Of a stretch of DNA of 64,000 nt, positions 17,368-27,852 are shown piece after piece (position 1 is the first letter of the stretch; the number at the start of each line of letters is the position of its first letter). The notes beneath the pieces are model-generated. The model ran no database searches. It was not told the DNA's origin and saw nothing but the letters and a program-made list of their open reading frames with translations. Source of the DNA: Streptomyces roseicoloratus (lineage in GTDB: Bacteria > Actinomycetota > Actinomycetes > Streptomycetales > Streptomycetaceae); assembly GCF_004117935.1 (NCBI RefSeq), contig NZ_SDOY01000113.1, positions 62,001 to 126,000 of the forward strand, written 5' to 3'. The translations under genes and the position numbers were made by a program.

Positions 17368-19211
17368 CGTGCCCTCCGGTCCTTCCTCGGCCGGTGCGAC
17401 CCGTGCGGGCTCTCCACGAGCCGACGGGTCAGCGCCAGATAGCGGTCCGTCACCTCGTCCCACGTGTAGCGCCGGGCGGCGAGACCGGCCTGCCGCCCGA
17501 GCCGCCCGCGCAGCGCGGGGTCCGTCGCGAGCGCCCGCATCCGCTCCCCGAACGCCGCCGTGTCGAACGGCGGTACGGCCACGTCCCCGCCGTCGCGCAT
17601 CCAGCGCAGCGCCGGCAGGTCGAAGTGCAGCACGGGCTTGCCGTACGCCATGCTCTCCAGCGCCACCAGCCCGAAGGCCTCGTGGCGCGAGGGCAGCACC
17701 AGGAACGCGCTGTCGCGCAGCAGCCGCTGTCTGAGGTCCTCGTCCACATGGTCCAGCACCCGCACCGTCAGCTCGCGTCCGGCGAGGAGCTGTTCCAGTC
17801 TGCGCTCCTCGGCGGGCGTGCCGGAGCCGGCGAGCACCAGTTCCATCGGCGGCCGCGCCGTCTCGTAGGCGTCGAGCAGCAGGTCGAGTCCCGTGGTCCA
17901 GGTGTCCATCCGGCCCAGGAAGAGGATGAAGTCGCCGCTGCCGAGCCGGGCGTCGTCCAGCTGCCGCGGTTCCACGCCTCCGGCGATCACCTGCACGTCG
18001 GCGTGCGGGCTGAGCCGCCGCACCGCCGAGCCGTCGGCCTCGTCGGCCACGACGATGTAGCGGTAACAGCGCAGCCTGAGCCGCTCCACCAGGAAGAACG
18101 GCAGGTGGTAGCGGCGCCACATCGCCTCGGCACCGCGGTCCTGGTCGATGCCGACGACGGGCGCGCGCGACAGGAGCGGGAGAAAGCTCGTGGCGAACGG
18201 TGGTGTGAAGCTCTCCAGCCACGCGTCGTGCGGGATCCGGCGCGCCACGAACGGCAGCAGCGACCGGAACGCCAGCTGCCCGAGGCGCCGCCCCGCCCGG
18301 CGCACGGGGAGGCGTACGTAACGGACGCCCTGGCGGAAGCCGCCGCGGGCGTCCCGCCCCGCCGTCACCACCGTGACCTCGTAGTGCTCGGCGAGCCTGC
18401 GGGCCAGCCTGTCGACGACGAGCGCGCCTCCGCCGCCCCGGTCGGAATGGTCCCCGTCGTCGTAGACGGACAGCACGACGCGCTTGCGTGAGTCCGGGTC
18501 CCGGGCCGTCAGGCGCACGCGCCGGAGCACCTGTTCCAGCGCCGCGTCCGCGAGCGTCGCGGGCGCCGCCGGCCTGGTGACCCGGACCGTACGGGGCAGC
18601 AGGCCGGCCCACCGGTCGTACCCGGCCCGGCCGGCGGCCGACGGGCCCACGGCGGGTTCCCCGTCGCGGTCCTGCGGGGCTTCCGGAAGCAGCGTCAGGT
18701 CGTAGCGTCCCGCGGTCGCCGCGATGCGGCGGGCGGCGCCGTGGCCGGGCGGGAGGCCGAAGTCCACGAGACCGTCCAGCGGGCCGCGGTCGGTCAGGAC
18801 GACCCGCACGCGGCCCCCGGCGACGGCCCGCACGAGGAGCCGGGCGGCCACGACCCGCAGCTTCAGCTCGCCCAGGTCCACGTACGGGTGGGCGCGGCGG
18901 GACCACGATCCCCGGCGCTCGGGACACGTGTCCCGCCGGCCCGGTCCGTCCGGTTCCCCCTCGTCCCTCACCCGCGGGGGAACCGGCGACATCCGGCACA
19001 TCACACAGCCGTGGCCCCGTACGGTGGCCACCGCGAAGCCCCGCTGCCGCAGCAGCCCGGCGAGGGCGCGCACGAGCGGGCCCGTCGCGCCGCCGTCCGG
19101 CCCGGAGACGGCGACCAGCAGCGGCCCGCTCCGCCGCCCACGGTCCGGCACACGGGCCGCGGGGCCGCCCGGCGGCACGGGGGGCGGTGGGCCGGAGACG
19201 AACCTGGTCAT
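17349..19211 (-). CDS. Degenerate thymidylate-kinase-like domain fused to a family 4 glycosyltransferase
   Basis: A 620-residue two-domain protein. The first 240 residues resemble thymidylate kinase: a P-loop-like SGPDGGATG near residue 36 and a DR motif in VLTDRGPLDGLVDFG near residue 140. The P-loop lacks the lysine, so ATP hydrolysis is doubtful. From about residue 243 (RKRVVLSVYDDGDHS) a GT4 glycosyltransferase follows, with DFILFLGRMDTWTTGLDLLL and the donor motif SRHEAFGLVALESMAYGKPVL. The ATG at 19211 has GAGGAG upstream and overlaps the stop of a 106-codon frame. A kinase-like domain joined to a transferase may sense or bind an activated sugar; this is speculation. Confidence 0.8.
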   Translation of the reverse strand: MTRFVSGPPPPVPPGGPAARVPDRGRRSGPLLVAVSGPDGGATGPLVRALAGLLRQRGFAVATVRGHGCVMCRMSPVPPRVRDEGEPDGPGRRDTCPERRGSWSRRAHPYVDLGELKLRVVAARLLVRAVAGGRVRVVLTDRGPLDGLVDFGLPPGHGAARRIAATAGRYDLTLLPEAPQDRDGEPAVGPSAAGRAGYDRWAGLLPRTVRVTRPAAPATLADAALEQVLRRVRLTARDPDSRKRVVLSVYDDGDHSDRGGGGALVVDRLARRLAEHYEVTVVTAGRDARGGFRQGVRYVRLPVRRAGRRLGQLAFRSLLPFVARRIPHDAWLESFTPPFATSFLPLLSRAPVVGIDQDRGAEAMWRRYHLPFFLVERLRLRCYRYIVVADEADGSAVRRLSPHADVQVIAGGVEPRQLDDARLGSGDFILFLGRMDTWTTGLDLLLDAYETARPPMELVLAGSGTPAEERRLEQLLAGRELTVRVLDHVDEDLRQRLLRDSAFLVLPSRHEAFGLVALESMAYGKPVLHFDLPALRWMRDGGDVAVPPFDTAAFGERMRALATDPALRGRLGRQAGLAARRYTWDEVTDRYLALTRRLVESPHGSHRPRKDRRARWQTIP

Positions 19212-19528
19212 GGCTCCCGACTCCTCACGCGCCCGTGCACGACGAGCGCCGCCTCCGGCGGCGCCGAGGCCGTGGCGGGGAACGCGGTGACGAGCGCCCG
19301 CTCCCCGCCTGTCAGGGCAGTCCGGCTCCGCGCCGGATGCCTCCGGCCGCCGGCGGCCCGGCCCGGGGGAGGCGCTTGCGCGGGCAGGACCGCGGCCGGG
19401 ACGACGGAGGCGCCGGAACAGGAACCGGCTGCGCGCGGACTCCCGGACCGAGGGCCCGCGGCCGGCGGGGCGGAGGCCGGTGGGGCGGCGGTGCGCGGGG
19501 CGGAAGGCGGGGCGGTCATGGTCCTCAC
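19208..19528 (-). CDS. Small Ala/Pro-rich frame between glycosyltransferase genes (function unknown)
   Basis: A 106-codon frame whose GTG start overlaps the stop of the upstream GT2 gene and whose TGA overlaps the start of the kinase-like/GT4 gene. An internal ATG at 19519 would give 103 codons. The protein is low complexity (APP, PAAGPRSG) in its first half and ends ALVTAFPATASAPPEAALVVHGRVRSREP. No domain, signal peptide or membrane helix is visible. The double overlap is the only strong argument that it is translated. Confidence 0.4.
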   Translation of the reverse strand: MRTMTAPPSAPRTAAPPASAPPAAGPRSGSPRAAGSCSGASVVPAAVLPAQAPPPGRAAGGRRHPARSRTALTGGERALVTAFPATASAPPEAALVVHGRVRSREP

Positions 19529-20286
19529 CCCACCGACGGGTTGCCCGGCGGACCGGTCAGGGAACGCAGCCCGTCACGCCGCGCCGGGGACATCCCGCCC
19601 GCCTGGTCCGTCCACGCGGCCGGCACCTCCACGACGTCGTGCCCGGCCTCGACGACATGGGCGAGGAGCTCGACGTCGAAGGCGAACCCGTCGATGTGGC
19701 AGTCGCGCACGATCTCCCGGGCGAGCGGTCCGGGGAAGCACGTGAACCGGCCCCGGGTGTCCGCGATCTCCGGCAGCGTCAGAGGGGCGAGCCCGCGGTA
19801 CGGCGCACCGCCGCGCCGGCGGGTCGCGTCCCGCCGCACGGGCTGACGGGCGCCGGGCGGGTCCGAGGAGGCGACGACCGCGCCGTGGCCGGCGCGCAGC
19901 AGCGCGAGGGCCGGGTCGAGGGCCTCGATCCGCCGGGCGTTGTCGGCGTCGGCGAAGCCGACGAAGCGCGCCGACGAGGTCGCGATGCCGCGCCGGACGG
20001 CCGCGCCCTTGCCCCGCTCGCCGCGGCCGATCACGTGCAGGCCCACGGCGCGGCCCAGGGCGGAGGCGGCGAACCGGTCCAGGCAGTCCGGGGCGCCGTC
20101 CACGCTGTGGTCGTCGACGACCACCACGGCGGAGGACCAGGAGCGGCGGGCCAGGAAGCGCAGCGTGCGGGCCACGGTCGCCGGCAGCCGTTCGCGCTCG
20201 CCGAAAACCGGGACGATCAGCTCGAATTCGACCGCGGGCCGGTTCGGCGAGCGGGGTTCCCGGGCGTGCGCGGGGACGGCGGTCAT
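19525..20286 (-). CDS. Glycosyltransferase family 2 (dolichyl-phosphate-mannose-synthase-like)
   Basis: GT-A glycosyltransferase of 253 residues. It has the GT2 entry strand FELIVPVFGERERLP, the nucleotide-binding segment VVVVDDHSVDGAPD, the GKGAAVRRG basic loop typical of polyprenyl-phosphate sugar synthases, and FADADNA as the DxD metal site. No C-terminal membrane helices are present, so it is the soluble type. Such enzymes load a sugar onto a lipid phosphate or onto a growing glycan. The start overlaps the stop of a 221-codon frame (ATGA). Confidence 0.8.
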   Translation of the reverse strand: MTAVPAHAREPRSPNRPAVEFELIVPVFGERERLPATVARTLRFLARRSWSSAVVVVDDHSVDGAPDCLDRFAASALGRAVGLHVIGRGERGKGAAVRRGIATSSARFVGFADADNARRIEALDPALALLRAGHGAVVASSDPPGARQPVRRDATRRRGGAPYRGLAPLTLPEIADTRGRFTCFPGPLAREIVRDCHIDGFAFDVELLAHVVEAGHDVVEVPAAWTDQAGGMSPARRDGLRSLTGPPGNPSVG

Positions 20287-20948
20287 CGCGCCTCGCCTCC
20301 TCGGGGCAGGGCGCGGCACACGGCTCGCGCGGGGGCACGGGTGATCGGGGAACGCGCGCGTACGGGCGCCGGGGCGGGGGCGCACACGGGGGCAGGCACC
20401 GGCGCGGGGAGGGGAGCCGGCGCGGAGGCGCGCACGGGCGCCGGGGCGGAGCCCGGTTCAGCGGCGGGTGCCGCGGCGGGGGCCGCCCGCGCACCGGCGA
20501 GTGCCCGGACGGTCACCGGCGCGGCGCCGTCGTACGGCGGAGGGACATCGGGGTGACCGGCGCGCGCCCGTGGCGGCGGACGGTGGCCGCGGGCCGCGGG
20601 GTCTCCGGCCGGTGGTGGGCCGGTCGGGCCCGCCGAGCCGCGGCGGGTTCCCGTGACGCGGGTGCGGGCGGCGCGGGAGCGCCGGCGGCGTGGGGCCGCG
20701 TGGGGGCGGTGGGTCTCGGTGCGGCGGCAGAGCCGGGCCGCGTCGCGCACACGGTCGGAGGCACGCCGGGCAGGGTGGGCCGGATGGGCCGGGTGCAAGG
20801 ACCGTACGGCTGCCGCGGCCGGGCCGTGCCGGGACGTGCGCTCGCACGGTGAGCGGCGGCGCGCCTCGGCGCGGGGCCAGTCGGTCACCCGCCGCAGAGG
20901 ATGCGGAGCGGGTGCCACCGGCACTCGGCTGGAGGCGAGGGAGGTCAT
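20283..20948 (-). CDS. Arg/Pro/Ala-rich hypothetical protein in the glycan operon
   Basis: A 221-codon frame with a convincing ribosome binding site (GGAAGAGG six bases before the ATG at 20948) and an ATGA overlap with the next GT2 gene. The composition is extreme: basic Arg/His-rich in the first half, then runs of AP and PAP. I recognise no domain, signal peptide or membrane segment. It could be a disordered protein or a leader whose translation delivers ribosomes to the GT2 gene. A candidate minus-strand -35 hexamer TTGACG lies at 21044-21049 upstream. Confidence 0.45.
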   Translation of the reverse strand: MTSLASSRVPVAPAPHPLRRVTDWPRAEARRRSPCERTSRHGPAAAAVRSLHPAHPAHPARRASDRVRDAARLCRRTETHRPHAAPRRRRSRAARTRVTGTRRGSAGPTGPPPAGDPAARGHRPPPRARAGHPDVPPPYDGAAPVTVRALAGARAAPAAAPAAEPGSAPAPVRASAPAPLPAPVPAPVCAPAPAPVRARSPITRAPARAVCRALPRGGEAR

Positions 20949-21068
20949 GACGTACCTCTTCCGGCGGCAGACCCTGCCGAGGGGCTGCCGTGCGTTGCCG
21001 CGTGCAACGCACTGACTTCCACGCTTGCACCCGGTGTGGCCTCCGTCAACCGCTGACCGCGAGCGGGT

Positions 21069-21839
21069 TCACCCCGCCCGGATCCGCAGCGAGGGCCGGA
21101 TCCTCAGCAGGGCGTTGTGCGGGCGTTCGCGGATCAGCGCACGGAGGATGCGGGAGCCGTCACGGACCGTGCGCGGGTGCGTCGGCGCGTGGTGGCGGGG
21201 GAGTTCGAGGCTCGGCACCTCGGCGACGCGCAGCCCGTAGTGGAGGGCGTGGGTGACGAGCTCGGCGCCGAGTTCCACGCCGTCCGGGCGCAGGTCGAGC
21301 AGGCCGAGGAATTCCCTGCGGAACGCGCAGAAGCCGTACCAGAGGTCCGTCAGGTGCTGGCCGTACAACTGCCGGGCGAGCCGCAGCAGGCTGCGGTGGC
21401 CCAGCCGCCGCAGCAGCGGGTAGTCGGAGAAGTCACCGCCCGCGATGAACCGCGATCCCTTGACGAAGTCGAAGCCGCTTTCCAGGTAGTGCAGGTAATG
21501 CGGGATCTCACGGGGCGACATGCTGCCGTCGGCGCCCATGAGCACCAGGTGGTCACCGGTGGCGGCGAGAAGTCCGGAGTGCGGGACGTCGCCCGCCGCG
21601 CGGTCCCACGGGCCGAGCCGTCGCACCGCGACACCCTCCGGAGCCGGCCCGGTGGCCTTCGCGTCTCCGCCGACCAGCACGACCTCCCGTACGGCGGGCG
21701 GCAGCTGGGCGAGCAGCCAGTCCGGCGCGCGGTCACCGGGCCGGAGCGCGACCACCAGGCTCACGGTACGGCTGCCCGGGGGCGGGATCCGGTCCGTCGC
21801 GCGGCGCATCGGATGCGGTTCCCCGTTCGTGGCACACAT
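21069..21839 (-). CDS. Glycosyltransferase family 2
   Basis: GT-A glycosyltransferase of 256 residues, first gene of the minus-strand glycan cluster. The N-terminal strand SLVVALRPGDRAPDWLL is weak for the family, but the core is clear: VLMGADGSMSPREI is the DxD region, and VKGSRFIAGGDFSDYPLLRRLG and DLWYGFCAFRREFL match GT2 enzymes that add sugars or polyprenyl-phosphate sugars. I used the ATG at 21839; an ATG at 21809 (MRRATDRIP) is equally possible. It is separated by 120 bp from the next frame and is divergent from the GH15 gene. Confidence 0.8.
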   Translation of the reverse strand: MCATNGEPHPMRRATDRIPPPGSRTVSLVVALRPGDRAPDWLLAQLPPAVREVVLVGGDAKATGPAPEGVAVRRLGPWDRAAGDVPHSGLLAATGDHLVLMGADGSMSPREIPHYLHYLESGFDFVKGSRFIAGGDFSDYPLLRRLGHRSLLRLARQLYGQHLTDLWYGFCAFRREFLGLLDLRPDGVELGAELVTHALHYGLRVAEVPSLELPRHHAPTHPRTVRDGSRILRALIRERPHNALLRIRPSLRIRAG

Positions 21840-22143
21840 GGGTCGCCCTCGCCCTCGCCCTCCGGAATTCGGTGGACGCTTCTCAGGATCGGGCGGCCGG
21901 AGCATCCGGGTCAAGGAAGGAACCCGCGGCCGGTACGGGGACGGTACGGCGACGCGCACCGTGGCGCGGTGAAGGAACGCGGACGACAATGCGCGGCCGG
22001 GCATGCGCGGCGGAAGAATATGCGGAGCCCGGTGAAGGCATGTCCGCTCCGCGTCCTCGCGCGCGGGAATCGCGCGCACATCCCGCACGCCCCGGATCTC
22101 CGCCCGTTCGGCGGTCCGGGAAGCGCGGGATTAGAATCCCGAC
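21840..22143. other. Divergent region (304 bp) between the glycan cluster and the GH15 gene
   Basis: No gene is supported here. A short direct repeat of GGTACGG occurs near 21936-21952, and a local inverted repeat of CGCGCG lies near 22060-22080. I cannot assign a promoter with confidence. Confidence 0.4.
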
Positions 22144-23970
22144 ATGGCAGGGCGAATCGAGGACTACGCCCTCATCGGTGATCTGGAGACCGCCGCTCTC
22201 GTCGGGCGGGACGGCTCGGTCGACTGGTGGTGCGCCCCGCGGTTCGACTCGCCCGCCTGCTTCGCCGCCCTCCTCGGAGACGGCGGCCACGGCTGCTGGA
22301 GCCTCGCCCCGGTGGGCGGGCGGACGTGCAGCCGCAGGAGTTACCGCGGCGACACCCTCGTCCTCGACACCGTCTGGGAGTCCGTCGGCGGCACCGTACG
22401 CGTCACCGACTTCATGCCGCCCCGTCAGCGGGGGCCGCGGATCGTGCGGGTGGTCGAGGGGATCGCCGGACGCGTCGACATGCGCGGTGACCTGCGGGTC
22501 CGCTTCGACCACGGCAGTGTCGTGCCCTGGACGTACGCGTTGGACCGGCGCACCGTCGCCTCGGTCGCCGGCCCCGACGCGACGCGGCTGCACTGCGGGC
22601 CGGGTGCGGGCGAGCCCGTCCTCACCCGCGAGAGCACCCGCTTCGCCTTCCCCGTCGCGGCGGGACAGCGGGTCACCTTCGTCCTCGGCTGGCACCCCTC
22701 GCACGCACCCGCGCCGCCCGCCCCCGACGTGCCCGCCGCCCTCGGCCGCACGCTCGCGTTCTGGAACGACTGGGCGTCCGGGCTCTGTTACGAGGGCCCC
22801 GCGCGCGAGGCGGTGCTCCGGTCCCTCATCACCCTCAAGGCCCTCACCTACGAGCCCACCGGCGGCGTCATCGCCGCCGCCACCGCCTCGCTGCCCGAGT
22901 GCATCGGCGGCCGGCGCAACTGGGACTACCGCTTCTGCTGGCTGCGTGACTCCACCTTCACGCTCTCCTGTCTGCTGCGCAGCGGCTACCGCAGGGAGGC
23001 CCTGGCCTGGACCGACTGGCTGGTGCGCGCCGCGGCCGGAGCCCCGGCGGACCTCCAGCCGCTGTACGGGATCGCCGGGCAGCGCAGACTGCCCGAGACG
23101 GACGCCGACTGGCTTCCCGGCTACGAGAACTCACGCCCCGTCAGACTCGGCAACGCGGCCGTCGACCAGTTCCAGCTCGACATCTACGGCGAGGTGCTCA
23201 ACACCATCTACTCGGCCGTCAGGACCGGCGTCGCACTCGACGAACACGTCTGGCGGCTGATGGCCGGCCTCCTCGAGTACGTCGGTCAGCGCTGGCGCGA
23301 ACCCGACGAGGGGATCTGGGAAGTCCGCGGTCCCCGGCGGCAGTTCGTCCACTCCAAGGTGATGGCCTGGGTCGCCGCCGACCGCGCCCTCCGGCTCGCC
23401 CGGGTCGCGGGCCAGCGCGCCTCCGTCCGCCGCTGGCAGGCACTGCGCGCCGAACTCCGCGCCGAGATCTGCCGGTTCGGCTGGAACGAGGAGCGCGGAT
23501 CCTTCACCCAGTTCTACGGCAGCCGCCGGGTCGACGCGACCGCCCTGCTCATCCCGCGCCTCGGCTTCCTGCCCGCCGACGACCCCCGCGTCCTGGGCAC
23601 CGTCCGGGCCATGGCGGGCCTGACCGACCGGGGCTTCCTGCGCCGCTACGACGAGGTGTCCGACGGCGAGGTGCACGAGGTCGACGGCCTGGCCGGCGCC
23701 GAAGGGTCCTTCGTGGCCTGCACGTTCTGGTACGCCGACGCCCTCGCGCTCACCGGCCGCCCGGCCGAGGCCCGCACCGCCTTCGAGCGCGTCCTGGACG
23801 TCCGCAACGACGTCGGACTCCTCGCGGAGGAGTGGGACCCGCAGACCGGCCGTCAGCTCGGCAACACCCCGCAGGCGCTCAGCCACGTCGCCCTCGTCAA
23901 CACCGCCTTCACCCTCGACGGCACCCGCCGCCGCGAACGCACGCCGGCCCGCCGCCCGGCCATGGCCTGA
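22144..23970 (+). CDS. Glycoside hydrolase family 15 (glucoamylase/trehalase-like)
   Basis: Alpha-glucan or trehalose hydrolase of 608 residues, the normal length of bacterial GH15 enzymes. The N-terminal GH15 domain starts IEDYALIGDLETAALVGRDGSVDWWCAPRFDSPACFAALLG. The catalytic barrel has RRNWDYRFCWLRDSTFTL, GNAAVDQFQLDIYGEVL, EGSFVACTFWYADAL and LLAEEWDPQTGRQLGNTPQALSH, which carry the catalytic glutamates. There is no signal peptide, so it is probably cytoplasmic. Actinobacterial relatives include trehalases, which would fit trehalose metabolism. It is followed on the same strand by a PAP2-like membrane gene. Confidence 0.9.
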   Translation: MAGRIEDYALIGDLETAALVGRDGSVDWWCAPRFDSPACFAALLGDGGHGCWSLAPVGGRTCSRRSYRGDTLVLDTVWESVGGTVRVTDFMPPRQRGPRIVRVVEGIAGRVDMRGDLRVRFDHGSVVPWTYALDRRTVASVAGPDATRLHCGPGAGEPVLTRESTRFAFPVAAGQRVTFVLGWHPSHAPAPPAPDVPAALGRTLAFWNDWASGLCYEGPAREAVLRSLITLKALTYEPTGGVIAAATASLPECIGGRRNWDYRFCWLRDSTFTLSCLLRSGYRREALAWTDWLVRAAAGAPADLQPLYGIAGQRRLPETDADWLPGYENSRPVRLGNAAVDQFQLDIYGEVLNTIYSAVRTGVALDEHVWRLMAGLLEYVGQRWREPDEGIWEVRGPRRQFVHSKVMAWVAADRALRLARVAGQRASVRRWQALRAELRAEICRFGWNEERGSFTQFYGSRRVDATALLIPRLGFLPADDPRVLGTVRAMAGLTDRGFLRRYDEVSDGEVHEVDGLAGAEGSFVACTFWYADALALTGRPAEARTAFERVLDVRNDVGLLAEEWDPQTGRQLGNTPQALSHVALVNTAFTLDGTRRRERTPARRPAMA

Positions 23971-24053
23971 CCCACCGGACGCCCCGCCCCCTGACCTGCG
24001 TCGTTCGGGTGCATCCAGCGGGCGACGGGAGGCGCGCCGGGGTCGAATGAGGC

Positions 24054-25085
24054 ATGGCACTCTTCGACAGGCCCCGTACCGGCGGCTCCCCGCGGAGCGT
24101 CGCCGCCGGTGACACGTGGTGGTACGCCGCCGTCGCCGGTGAGGCCGCCGGATCGTTCAGCGCCCGGATCCGCATACGCATGCGGCGAGCCTGCCTCGCC
24201 GCGATCCTGCTGCTCACCCTCACCTATGCCGGACTGGTGCTCACCGCGACCGGCCGGCGCTGGGGAAACGCCGCCGTCGCCGGACGGCTCACCGACCCGG
24301 CCGTCGGCCGCTTCCTGAGCGAGCACCCCTCGCTGCAGGGCCTCGGTACCCTCTCGCTCGTCCTCGCCGTGCTCCTGCTGATCGCCGTCGGCGTGCTGCG
24401 CAAGCGGTACGCGCGCCTCGGTCTCGCCCTCGGCACCACGGCCGCCGCCCTGGCCGTCGCCGAGCTCCTCCAGCGCTACGCCCCGGGGCCCCGCTTCGTC
24501 ACCGCCTCCGGCGTCGCCGTCGAGAGCGGCTTCCCCAGCAGCCCCGCCGTCCTGGCCCTCGGCACGGTCTTCGGTCTGCTCCTCGTCGTGCCGCACCGGC
24601 TGCGTTCCGCGGCCGTCAGCCTCGGCGCCCTCTGGGCGGTCGCCCTCGGTGCGCACTCCGTCGCCTCGGGTCACCACCGTCCCGGCGACGTCATCGCCGC
24701 GGACCTGCTCGTCCTCGCCGCCTTCGCCGCGACGGTCGCGCTCCTCGCCCGCAAGGGCAAGGTCCGGCCCGCCTACCGGCGCGGACTGCCCTTCCAGCGG
24801 TTCCTCCTCACCGTCCCGGTGGCGCTCCTGGCGATCGGCGGCCTCGCCGCCGGCGGGTACCTCCTCGGCGACTGCCTGCCGGGCACCGGGCCGCTCCCCG
24901 TCGAGCTGCCCCGGATCGCCCACCGCTGCGGCCAGGCCCTCGCCGCCGGTACCGGCGCCGCCACCGCCCTCGGCCTGCTCGGCCTGCTCCGCCGCGTCGA
25001 CCTCGACCCGGCCTCCGCCCCGTACCGGATCGGCCACACCGTCCCCGGGGACCAGGACCCCTTTCCCGAGGAGCCCGATCACGAG

Positions 25086-25094
<9 letters not shown>
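24054..25094 (+). CDS. PAP2-like membrane protein with eroded phosphatase motifs
   Basis: Membrane protein of 346 residues with 7-8 predicted segments. The middle part has the PAP2 layout: GFPSSPAVLAL stands where PSGH is expected, and HSVASGHHRPGDVIAADL where SRxxxxxHxxxD is expected. The C2 histidine and the C3 arginine are therefore missing, while the C3 histidine and aspartate remain. Lipid-phosphatase activity is doubtful. The N-terminal cytoplasmic stretch is basic. It follows the GH15 gene and precedes isocitrate dehydrogenase, and its stop codon falls inside a palindrome upstream of that gene. Confidence 0.7.
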
Positions 25095-27365
<2,271 letters not shown>

Positions 27366-27390
27366 TCCCGGGCGAACCCACCGCGACACC

Positions 27391-27432
27391 GGGACCGCCC
27401 CGGCCGGACACCCGTCCGGCCGGGGCGGTCCC
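27391..27432. terminator. Terminator hairpin after isocitrate dehydrogenase (19-bp perfect stem)
   Basis: Bases 27391-27409 pair perfectly with 27414-27432 around a 4-base ACCC loop, 26 bp after the dehydrogenase stop. There is no T-tract, as is usual for streptomycete terminators. Confidence 0.85.
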
Positions 27433-27486
27433 GTCGAGGTCGTCCCGTCGGTGGCGCATCCGCCGAACGGGTGTGAATCTGGATGG

Positions 27487-27777
27487 ATGAGCTGGGCATC
27501 ATGGACGACCGCCGGTGTCTACACCGGGCGTGGCGGGGTGCTCACCGTCGAGGCCGGTGTCCTCACGGGCGACCTGACCGTGCACACCACCTACATCGAC
27601 GGCGAGGCACGAGTGGCCGTGCAGTACAGCGGCGCATCCGACTGGTTCACCATGTCGGGCAGTCCGGTCCCCTGTGGATCCGAGGAGGAGAGCCGGGATC
27701 TCCACGACGCCGTCGTCGCGGCCGTACGGGCCGGGGCAGGCGCCACCGTGCCGACCCTTCCGCACCTCTCCGGCTAG
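27487..27777 (+). CDS. Conserved-looking small hypothetical protein
   Basis: 96 residues, acidic and probably cytoplasmic. It reads as a small beta-rich fold ([34 protein letters not shown]) followed by a C-terminal helix ([16 protein letters not shown]). I do not recognise a named family. The ATG at 27487 follows GGATGG; an in-frame upstream extension to 27451 has no binding site. It sits between a terminator and the sigma-factor gene, so it is probably expressed on its own. Confidence 0.6.
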   Translation: MSWASWTTAGVYTGRGGVLTVEAGVLTGDLTVHTTYIDGEARVAVQYSGASDWFTMSGSPVPCGSEEESRDLHDAVVAAVRAGAGATVPTLPHLSG

Positions 27778-27852
27778 AAAAAGTGTTGTCCCGGCCGCTC
27801 CCGCGGGTCTCCTCCACGCAACAGGAAACGGGACCCGAGGAGAGCAGGGGAC

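Noticed and set aside
20458..21030. A 190-codon minus-strand frame overlapping the 221-codon frame of the glycan operon
   Set aside because: It is Pro/Arg-rich and lacks both a ribosome binding site and the ATGA overlap that supports the frame at 20283-20948.
9990..21839. A classical secondary-metabolite cluster (PKS, NRPS or terpene)
   Set aside because: No ketosynthase, adenylation, terpene cyclase or RiPP core is present; only the oxoamine synthase and glycan genes occur.
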